DNA from: Thermodesulfovibrionales bacterium
Lineage (GTDB): Bacteria; Nitrospirota; Thermodesulfovibrionia; Thermodesulfovibrionales; Dissulfurispiraceae
Length of the DNA: 41,278 nt
Reading direction: 5' to 3'
Assembly (NCBI GenBank): GCA_030017995.1
Contig: JASEGS010000014.1
Location: 1 to 41,278 of the forward strand
A model generated the notes under the pieces. It searched no databases and was not told where the DNA came from. It saw only the letters and a program-made list of their open reading frames with translations. A program made the position numbers and the translations under genes. The stretch's first letter is position 1. Every line of letters begins with the position of its first letter. Shown here piece after piece: positions 25,191 through 31,508 of the stretch.

Positions 25191-26333
25191 ATGTTTAGCC
25201 GTTTAACAATAAAAATTATTGCTGTGCTGCTGCTTTATTGTGCTGCTGCTTATGCAGGGGTAGGCGGCGGGGTTGAGGCAAAAGAACATGTGGATATAGT
25301 GCCGCTCATTAAATTCACCCTCATTTTTCTTGCAGGGGTAGGGGCGGTTTTTGGACTTGGACTCGCATTTGCTGCAAAGAGATTTTCTGTAAAAATAGAC
25401 CCGCGTGTTGAGCAGGTAATGGATGTGCTTGCTCATGCCCATTGCGGCGCTTGCGGCTATGCTGGTTGCGAACAATATGCAGAGGCAGTGGTGAATAATC
25501 CTGATGTTCCGCCTAACCTTTGCACTCCTGCAGGCGCTCGAGGAGCAGAAGCGGTTGCATTGATTACAGGCAAGAAGGCTGAACTGAGGGAGCCTATTTA
25601 TTCGAGGATAATGTGTCAGGGCGGATGGAGCAAATCGACAAAGAGATTCAACTATGAAGGGGTCCATGATTGCAGGGCAGCGGTTCTTGCCGGCGGAGGG
25701 GATAAATCGTGTGTTTATGGGTGTCTCGGTTATGGCACATGTATGAGGGCGTGTCCGTTTGGCGCTATAACAATGAGTGAAGACCATCTGCCGGTTGTGG
25801 ATATTGTCAAGTGCACAGGATGCAGGAAGTGCGAGATTGCGTGTCCGAAGAAGGTCATCGAGGTGCTTCCAAACTCCAAGGCTGTACTCGTTGCATGTCA
25901 TTCAAAAGACAAGGGCGGGGATACGAGAAAGAACTGTCAGGCAGGCTGTATTGCCTGTGGCAAATGCGTGAAGGTATGTCCTTTTGATGCGCCTAAAATT
26001 GAAAATAATCTATCACGGATTAATCTTGATAAATGCCGGGTATGCGGCATCTGCGTTAGGCATTGCCCTACAAACGCTATTGTAGATTTTATCCTGCATC
26101 GTCCAAAGGCATTTGTTACAGAGAAGTGTATAGGCTGTCAGATATGCATGAAGGTGTGTCCTGTGAATGCAGCCTACGGCGAGCTTAAGAAGATGCATTC
26201 CATTGACAAAGGGAGATGTATTGGATGCGGCATATGTACTGCAAAGTGCCCTGTGCAAGCAATTGACGGAACATTCAATGCAGCCGAGGTCTTTGCAGCC
26301 GCAGCAGCAAAGAAGCAGAAGCCGGCAGCTTAA
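25191..26333 (+). CDS. rnfB: Rnf complex subunit B, extended ferredoxin form
   Basis: RnfB is the entry point for electrons from ferredoxin. This 380-aa version has an N-terminal hydrophobic segment, a second membrane helix (about 40-60), then a Cys cluster domain (HCGACGYAGCEQYA, about 84-97). Six ferredoxin-type motifs follow (CVYGCLGYGTCMRACP, CTGCRKCEIACP, CIACGKCVKVCP, CRVCGICVRHCP, CIGCQICMKVCP, CIGCGICTAKCP). Together they could hold up to seven [4Fe-4S] clusters, against fewer in the short RsxB form of gamma-proteobacteria. A.woodii-type RnfB is similarly long. An Ala/Lys tail ends the protein. The Shine-Dalgarno is GAAGGAG five bases before the ATG. Confidence 0.95.
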   Translation: MFSRLTIKIIAVLLLYCAAAYAGVGGGVEAKEHVDIVPLIKFTLIFLAGVGAVFGLGLAFAAKRFSVKIDPRVEQVMDVLAHAHCGACGYAGCEQYAEAVVNNPDVPPNLCTPAGARGAEAVALITGKKAELREPIYSRIMCQGGWSKSTKRFNYEGVHDCRAAVLAGGGDKSCVYGCLGYGTCMRACPFGAITMSEDHLPVVDIVKCTGCRKCEIACPKKVIEVLPNSKAVLVACHSKDKGGDTRKNCQAGCIACGKCVKVCPFDAPKIENNLSRINLDKCRVCGICVRHCPTNAIVDFILHRPKAFVTEKCIGCQICMKVCPVNAAYGELKKMHSIDKGRCIGCGICTAKCPVQAIDGTFNAAEVFAAAAAKKQKPAA

Positions 26334-26340
26334 AAAATCC

Positions 26341-26369
26341 TTGACATTTAAGTCAAAATGGGTTACAAA
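26341..26369 (+). promoter_or_regulatory. Candidate promoter for mltD
   Basis: A perfect TTGACA (26341-26346) is followed after 17 bases by TACAAA (26364-26369). The -35 is part of an inverted repeat, TTGAC-atttaa-GTCAA (26341-26356). Transcription would start at about 26376, which would exclude the ATG at 26358 and favour the ATG at 26379. Confidence 0.4.
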
Positions 26370-27806
26370 TATAGCTGTATGCCCAGTCATATTTCAGAAA
26401 CCAAAAGCCTGAAATCCAGGAAAATAGGCATTTCCCTTCTTTTCTCGGCGATCTTTTTATTTGTCCTGGTACCAATTGTTTATGCTGATGTAAACAAGCC
26501 TGACGATGATGCTGTAGCGCAACACTTTAGTAATCCATTGCTTGCAATGTCTGAGTCACAGGAAAAATTAACTGTAAATCCTCAGAAGGGCGCAGAGGCA
26601 GAAGTTGTGATTTCAACTCAGCAGATTAATGATGCTGCTAAGGCAGATGGTGCTATAAATCAAGATTTACAGGCATCAGGGAAAAACCAGAATAATAATG
26701 GTCAGTCCCCTCTTGGCATATCGTATGGATCCAACACAACTGCATCAAAGGCTGTAAGCAAAAGCATGACCCTATTTACAGAAAAGATGAAAGAGAGGTT
26801 TGCCCTCTGGCTCGAGAGGTCTGCAAGGTATCTGGAAATAATGAAAGAGGTTCTGAAAGAAAAAGGTATGCCCGAGGAACTGGTATTCCTTCCTTTGATA
26901 GAAAGCGGTTTTAATGTCAATGCCTATTCAAGAGCAAGGGCAGTGGGACCGTGGCAGTTTATAGCAGCAACAGGCAAAAGATATGGGTTGATAATTGACT
27001 GGTGGAGGGATGAGAGAAAGGATCCTGTAAAATCCACGATGGCAGCAGCAGAATATTTGAAAGATTTATATGGCATGTTTGGTTCGTGGAAATTGGCTCT
27101 TGCAGCATATAATGCAGGTGAGGGCAAGATAATGAAGGCAATTAAAAGGAGCGGAGCAGAGGATTACTGGGCGCTTTTGCATACAAAACAAATAAGGAAT
27201 GAAACAAAGAATTATGTCCCTCATTATGTTGCCGCTGCAATGATAGCAAATGCCCCGGAGGATTACGGCTTTTATAATCTTGTATATCAAAAACCTTTGG
27301 AGTATGATGAGGTTACTCTTAACGAACCCGTAGACATAGAAGTAATAGCTAAATGCTCAGGGAGCACAGTAGAAGAAATAAGGGGATTAAATCCTGAGTT
27401 GCGGAGATGGGTTACGCCTCTGAATACTTCCCAGTATACGATCAGAATACCCCATGGAGAAAAGGAAACCTTTCTATCAACCCTTGAGAAGATACCAGCC
27501 GAAGAACGGGTTAGTGCAGACATATATAAAGTAAAAAAAGGAGATGATTTAAAGAAAGTAGCGAAGAAGGCGGGAGTTCCTTTAATTGCGATCCTTGACC
27601 TGAATTCCATGAGCGGTATAGAAAAATTAAAGGCAGGAGATGTGATTAAAATTCCTCCGAAAGATAAATTCTATGCTGACATGGATGATAAAATGGCGCT
27701 CAAAAAAAGTTCTAAGAAGGTAGCCGTTAAAAAACAATCTATAAAAGGCGGTAAAAAGGTAGCCTTTAAAGGCGTTAAATCAACAAGCAAAGCAAAGAAG
27801 ATTTGA
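26358..27806 (+). CDS. mltD: MltD-like membrane lytic transglycosylase with LysM
   Basis: This enzyme cleaves peptidoglycan glycan strands with formation of anhydro-muramic ends. A signal segment (about 23-43, ending VYA) precedes an Ala/Gln-rich linker. The SLT catalytic domain has FLPLIESGFNVNAYS with catalytic Glu182 (numbered from 26358) and the AVGPWQFIAATGKRYGL and LALAAYNAGEGKI blocks. Two LysM-type regions follow (about 315-370 and 390-435), then a Lys-rich tail that could bind anionic polymers. Length is 482 aa. If the promoter above is used, the start is the ATG at 26379 (475 aa). It ends five bases from the convergent TPR gene. Confidence 0.9.
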   Translation: MGYKYSCMPSHISETKSLKSRKIGISLLFSAIFLFVLVPIVYADVNKPDDDAVAQHFSNPLLAMSESQEKLTVNPQKGAEAEVVISTQQINDAAKADGAINQDLQASGKNQNNNGQSPLGISYGSNTTASKAVSKSMTLFTEKMKERFALWLERSARYLEIMKEVLKEKGMPEELVFLPLIESGFNVNAYSRARAVGPWQFIAATGKRYGLIIDWWRDERKDPVKSTMAAAEYLKDLYGMFGSWKLALAAYNAGEGKIMKAIKRSGAEDYWALLHTKQIRNETKNYVPHYVAAAMIANAPEDYGFYNLVYQKPLEYDEVTLNEPVDIEVIAKCSGSTVEEIRGLNPELRRWVTPLNTSQYTIRIPHGEKETFLSTLEKIPAEERVSADIYKVKKGDDLKKVAKKAGVPLIAILDLNSMSGIEKLKAGDVIKIPPKDKFYADMDDKMALKKSSKKVAVKKQSIKGGKKVAFKGVKSTSKAKKI

Positions 27807-27811
27807 AGGCT

Positions 27812-28495
27812 CTATTTTTTCTCTAATTTTGCCTTTGCTTCATTCACTAAAACGGACTTCGGGAATTTCTCCATCAACTCTTTGTATTTGTTTTTTGCCT
27901 CTCCGGGTTTACCCTCAGATTCCAGAATTTTTCCCATTTCCATGAGAGCTATATCTTTAAGTGGGCTATCTTTTACGGCATAAAGATTATTCAGGGCCTT
28001 TACGGCATCATCTTTTTTATCTTTCTTCAGATATGCCGTTGCCATTTTGTAATAAGAGAGTGAAATGAGTTGAGGTGATGATGATTGGGAATTAAGACGT
28101 TGCAGTGTTTTAATGGCCTCATCATAATTACCGAGTTCATAATTACAGTTGGCCATATATAGAAGCAGATAGGGTTTCTTTTTGTAGGAATATGCCTTGT
28201 TAAACATCTCCAGAGACTTTTTGTATCTATCAGAAGGAGAAATTGCCTTGGCTTCGTATTCGCCGTGGTAGAGCCTGTATCCCTCCAGTTCTGATTCCAG
28301 AGCCTTGCTTTTATTGGTTGTGAAATAGACACTAAAGCCAATGACAAGAGTCACCAGAACAATGAAGATACCAGCAGCATATGTCAGGATTCTTTGTCTC
28401 TGTTTTAGTTTTTCCTTTATGTCTCCCACTGTATCTTTGAGTTCTTTTTCACCGGCAGCCTTTTTTTCAACACGTTTCTTTATGACTCTTGGCAT
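27812..28495 (-). CDS. TPR protein with N-terminal membrane anchor (YfgM-like)
   Basis: This is a 227-aa protein with a basic cytoplasmic N-terminus (about 1-38), a single membrane helix (about 39-60, TYAAGIFIVLVTLVIGFSVYF), then a periplasmic domain of at least three TPR-like helix pairs (YLLLYMANCNYELGNYDEAIK, LSYYKMATAYLKKDKKDDAVKAL, ALMEMGKILESEGKPGEAKNKY). This layout resembles YfgM, which attaches to the Sec translocon, and CpoB-type envelope proteins. The exact role is not determined. It follows the PHP gene by four bases with its Shine-Dalgarno (GAGGGGG), so it is the last gene of that minus-strand unit. Confidence 0.75.
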   Translation of the reverse strand: MPRVIKKRVEKKAAGEKELKDTVGDIKEKLKQRQRILTYAAGIFIVLVTLVIGFSVYFTTNKSKALESELEGYRLYHGEYEAKAISPSDRYKKSLEMFNKAYSYKKKPYLLLYMANCNYELGNYDEAIKTLQRLNSQSSSPQLISLSYYKMATAYLKKDKKDDAVKALNNLYAVKDSPLKDIALMEMGKILESEGKPGEAKNKYKELMEKFPKSVLVNEAKAKLEKK

Positions 28496-28499
28496 TTAT

Positions 28500-29153
28500 T
28501 TACCCCCTCAATGCTTTTTCTATAAGATTTTTTGAGTGCTGGAATATTGAATCTATTTTATATTCTTCGATCCCAGTGGAAAGGAGTATCTGTCTGGCAA
28601 AATCTTTTGTTATAAGGTCAGACGGCGAATGGGCATCTGTATTTATTACAAGCGGTATGCCTAAATTTATAGCTTGTTTTGCAACATAACCGTTAGAAAG
28701 ACTGTGCCCTTTCCTTGCTGTAATCTCAAGAGCTATTCCCCTTTCTTTTGCAAATATGAGATCCTCCTGAGTGATTAATCCAGGGTGGGCTAAGATATCC
28801 GCGCCAGCTTCGATAGCAGCCCTGTTTGTCCCTTTAGCAACAGGTTCAATAACAGACTCTCCATGAATGACAATTATCTTTGCACCGAGCCTGCGAGCCT
28901 CTTTTACAAGGTCAGGTATCAATGCAGGCGGCACATGGGTAATTTCTGCGCCGGGCATAATTTTAATGGACATGTGGTTTTTCAATGCCTCAACCGCCTT
29001 GATGATCCTTGGTATTATGAAGTCTATGTTTGACTGATCCATATGGTCAGTAATGGCAATAGCCTCATATCCCATGGCAGCAGCCCTTCTTGCAAGTTCT
29101 GCCGGGATGAGTTCTCCGTCGCTGAATATACTATGGGTGTGCAAATCAATCAT
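28500..29153 (-). CDS. PHP-domain phosphoesterase (histidinol-phosphatase-like)
   Basis: This is a 217-aa PHP-fold hydrolase with a metal site of His and Asp residues: LHTHSIFSDG (residues 4-13), AITDHMDQS near 34-42, the MPGAEITHV stretch near 66-74, IIVIHGES, and the C-terminal INTDAHSPSDL. This pattern matches small phosphoesterases such as histidinol phosphatase or nucleotide/RNA phosphatases. Its substrate cannot be read from sequence. It is downstream of the DsrH-like gene across a 74-base gap and upstream of the TPR gene. Confidence 0.85.
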   Translation of the reverse strand: MIDLHTHSIFSDGELIPAELARRAAAMGYEAIAITDHMDQSNIDFIIPRIIKAVEALKNHMSIKIMPGAEITHVPPALIPDLVKEARRLGAKIIVIHGESVIEPVAKGTNRAAIEAGADILAHPGLITQEDLIFAKERGIALEITARKGHSLSNGYVAKQAINLGIPLVINTDAHSPSDLITKDFARQILLSTGIEEYKIDSIFQHSKNLIEKALRG

Positions 29154-29227
29154 AATAGCGTAATCCGTAAACTGACTTTAAAGGATACAGGAAAAAACAG
29201 AGAAAAGTAAAGAATAAGAGGAGTGTT

Positions 29228-29518
29228 TTATTCCTCCTGAATTCTATCAACCACTTTATCTTCCTCTGCCATCAAATCCGCAAGGTCATTGTGATTCAGC
29301 CTTTTAATGCCCTTTTCCAGTTCGTCATCCTTCAAACCTCTGATCCTTAAATCTTCCTCAAGTGCATAGACCGTGCCGCAGAAACCACCGAGTTTACCCT
29401 TTCTCGCAAAATAAACGCCGTTTTCAAGAAGGACAATATCTGCTGCCATATCCTTCGCCAGTTTTACAGCCCTTTCCCCCTCATCTGTATCAGGAGCGCT
29501 CTTAATCAGAACTATCAT
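29228..29518 (-). CDS. DsrH/TusB-like sulfur-relay protein
   Basis: This is a 96-aa soluble protein that looks like the DsrE/DsrH/TusB fold. IVLIKSAPDTDEG opens the first strand, ADIVLLENGVYFARKG follows and matches the LLQDGVY-type DsrH block. A single Cys at residue 47 (GGFCGT) could carry persulfide or selenium. TusB uses a loop contact rather than this Cys, so the fit is partial. It lies ten bases after the TauE/SafE gene and downstream of selD. Handling reduced sulfur or selenium is therefore a reasonable guess, unproven. DsrE/YchN proteins are alternatives. Confidence 0.6.
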   Translation of the reverse strand: MIVLIKSAPDTDEGERAVKLAKDMAADIVLLENGVYFARKGKLGGFCGTVYALEEDLRIRGLKDDELEKGIKRLNHNDLADLMAEEDKVVDRIQEE

Positions 29519-29528
29519 CCAAGCCTCT

Positions 29529-30308
29529 TCAGAAGATATCCATCCATACCTTAACAGCCGTTGCGAATATTATTAATGCAAGGAGCCATCTGAGGAATGG
29601 TGTCCCTGTCCTTCTGGACACTGCCCCGCCCAGCCTTGCGGAAATCGCTGCTCCGATTACGAGCGGCAGGGCCATATCAAACTGCACCTGGCCTGTGGCA
29701 ATCTTTCCTGCAAGCCCTGCTGCGGACGAAAAGAGACCAATTGCGAGTGTGCTGCCGAGCGCCACCCTCATGGGTATCTTCAGGATATACAGGAGGGCCG
29801 GTATTATTATAAAGGCACCGCCCTGACCCACAAGGCCTATCAGGAAGCCGAGAAAGATACCGATTACAATTGCCGCTGTTCTGTCAAATTCAACCCTTTC
29901 CTCTGTAAGGTCGTCCTCAGAATAGCTGCGGGGTATCAGCATCATCACTGCTGCGGCCAGCGCCAGCATTCCGAAAACAAAGAGGAGATATTTGTCAGGT
30001 ACGCCCTTTGATACCAAAGCCCCTGCCAGGGACGACAAAAATAGGGAAAGACCGAGGGTGAGAACAAGGGATTTATTTACAAGCCTCTGCTGCCTGTAAA
30101 AAATAGCTGCTGAAAGGGATGCAAAAAAACCCTGCACCATTGTCAGACCAGTGATGTCTTTTACATCAATGCCATCAAAACCGAGCGCTGGCGGCAGGTA
30201 TAACAAGAGCGGGAACATGATGATTCCCCCTCCGATGCCCAGCAGTCCGGAAAGGAAACCCACTGATACGCCTATGAAAAAGAGAACAATATAAAGGGGT
30301 GACAACAT
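29529..30308 (-). CDS. TauE/SafE-family membrane transporter
   Basis: This is a 259-aa inner-membrane protein with about eight hydrophobic helices, of the TauE/SafE (formerly DUF81) family. The N-terminal GFLSGLLGIGGGIIMFPLLLYL and the mid-protein GFLIGLVGQGGAFIIIPALLYIL are the two inverted repeats of the family, with their GIGG and GQGG turns. Known members move sulfite, sulfoacetate or other anions. No substrate can be read here. The ATG lies directly against the selD stop, so it is translated from the selD transcript. Together with the DsrH-like protein it may serve sulfur or selenium traffic. Confidence 0.85.
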   Translation of the reverse strand: MLSPLYIVLFFIGVSVGFLSGLLGIGGGIIMFPLLLYLPPALGFDGIDVKDITGLTMVQGFFASLSAAIFYRQQRLVNKSLVLTLGLSLFLSSLAGALVSKGVPDKYLLFVFGMLALAAAVMMLIPRSYSEDDLTEERVEFDRTAAIVIGIFLGFLIGLVGQGGAFIIIPALLYILKIPMRVALGSTLAIGLFSSAAGLAGKIATGQVQFDMALPLVIGAAISARLGGAVSRRTGTPFLRWLLALIIFATAVKVWMDIF

Positions 30309-31352
30309 TTATCCTGTTACAAATATCCTCTTATCTCCGTCTTCCCATTTAATCACATCGCCGATATAGGCAGCCGGGATGTCCTCCTTCTGCAGCGCTG
30401 CAACAAGTCTATCCCTTTTTTCTTCCTGAACAAAGATGAGAAGCCCGCCTGATGTTTGGGCATCATTCATCAACACCCTGTGGGTTTCAGGGACGTCACT
30501 GTCCCACTCTACATTCTGGGCAAAGCTTTTCACATTAGCCCATGTGCCGCCAGGGATTATACCCATGCTTGCAAGTCTCAATGAATCTTCGAAGAAGGGC
30601 ACACGGCCTGAATAGAGCCTTGCGCTGCATCTGCTCGCAGTAAGAACCTCGTTAAGATGCCCGATGAGGCCAAAGCCGGTTATGTCAGTGGCAGTGCTTA
30701 TGCCTATCTCAAGCATTATCTCGCTTGCCCTTTTGTTAAGAGCGGCCATAGATGCCATGAACTCTTCTATCACAGCATCACTGCATTTTCCGGCCTTTAC
30801 CCCTGTGGAGATAATGCCTGTACCGATCTTTTTGGTAAGTACAAGTGAGTCTCCTATTCTGGCCTTTGTATTGTCGAGGATTTTATCTGGATGGATTAAG
30901 CCCATCACTGTATAACCGAATTTCGGTTCTTTGTCCCTTATGGTATGTCCCCCTATTATAGCTACTCCTGCCTCTGCCATTTTGTCAATGCCGCCTTGCA
31001 TGGTCTTTTTAAGATAGGGGAAGAATTCAGGCTGCGGCGGAAACATGGCAATGTTCAATGCAGCAACAGCCCTGCCGCCCATTGCCCATACATCTGAAAG
31101 TGCATTTGCTGCTGCTATAGCCCCGAACCAATAGGGGTCGTCAACAATAGGCGTAAAAAAGTCAGTAGTGAGGACAACAGCAGTCTCATCTGTAATCTTG
31201 TAGACACCGGCATCATCTGCATTGGCAGTGCCCACAAGCACATTGGGGTCAGTAATTTCTGGCAGCTGCCCCAGCACCTGGAACAGGTCCGAAGGACTGA
31301 ATTTTGAAGCTCAACCTGCGCAGCTTGAAAGCTCTGTGAGCCTTATATTCAT
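30309..31352 (-). CDS. selD: Selenophosphate synthetase with in-frame Sec codon (TGA)
   Basis: SelD makes selenophosphate from selenide and ATP, the selenium donor for Sec and selenouridine. The conventional frame begins with GTG at 31277 and omits the catalytic end. Read upstream through the TGA at 31311-31313, the N-terminus becomes MNIRLTELSSCAG-U-ASK..., lining up with E. coli IRLTQYSHGAGCGCK: U14 matches the catalytic Cys17 and Lys17 matches Lys20. The ATG at 31352 lies five bases after GGAGG; the ATG at 31355 is too close. The corrected protein has 347 residues, against about 347 for E. coli. NADDAGV, TTDFFTPIVDDPYWFG and DPQTSGG-like NDAQTSGGLL are intact. It is first in the selD-TauE-DsrH unit. 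Confidence 0.92.
31276..31288 (-). promoter_or_regulatory. Candidate bacterial SECIS hairpin in selD
   Basis: On the minus strand ACCT (31288-31285) and AGGT (31279-31276) pair around a five-base loop GTTCC. The fold can also be written as ACCTG-TTC-CAGGT, five pairs. The loop begins 26 bases after the TGA, within the usual 16-37 range, and a G is in its first position, as bacterial SECIS elements require. A neighbouring GTCC-TTC-GGAC hairpin competes with it. The stem is short, so this is only a candidate. Confidence 0.45.
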
Positions 31353-31389
31353 CATAGCCTCCCGCATAATTTTTAGTCTGAATTAGTGA

Positions 31390-31405
31390 AGTCAATAAAA
31401 TTATA
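31390..31405 (-). promoter_or_regulatory. Candidate promoter elements before selD
   Basis: On the minus strand a perfect TATAAT is at 31405-31400 but has a weak -35. A TTGACT (31395-31390) lies 18 bases before an AATTAT (31371-31366). Either could drive selD, since the terminator just upstream (31448-31488) ends the previous transcript. Confidence 0.35.
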
Positions 31406-31447
31406 ACAGAAACTTCGAAGACATTTATGAATAATGCAGACCAAGAC

Positions 31448-31488
31448 AAAAATAAAGGGATAGCCGATTGTTTCACCAGCCATCCCTT
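31448..31488 (-). terminator. Rho-independent terminator of the Mo oxidoreductase operon
   Basis: On the minus strand AAGGGATGGC (31488-31479) pairs with GCTATCCCTT (31464-31455), with one mismatch, around a 14-base loop. It is followed directly by TATTTTTG. The stem starts 20 bases after the stop of the TtrA-like gene and is well placed to end the long operon before selD. Confidence 0.8.
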
Positions 31489-31508
31489 ATGTGGATACAA
31501 CTTTTCTG

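Noticed and set aside
29218-29236. Terminator after the DsrH-like gene
   Set aside because: Only a five-pair stem (GAGGA/TCCTC) overlapping the last codons; the T-rich tail is weak, so I do not call it.
30309-31277. selD starting at GTG 31277 (322 aa)
   Set aside because: It lacks the N-terminal catalytic Cys/Lys region; reading through the upstream TGA restores a full-length, alignable SelD with a Shine-Dalgarno.
31249-31500. Minus-strand frame covering the start of selD
   Set aside because: It is in another frame over the real selD N-terminus and the terminator; no homology.
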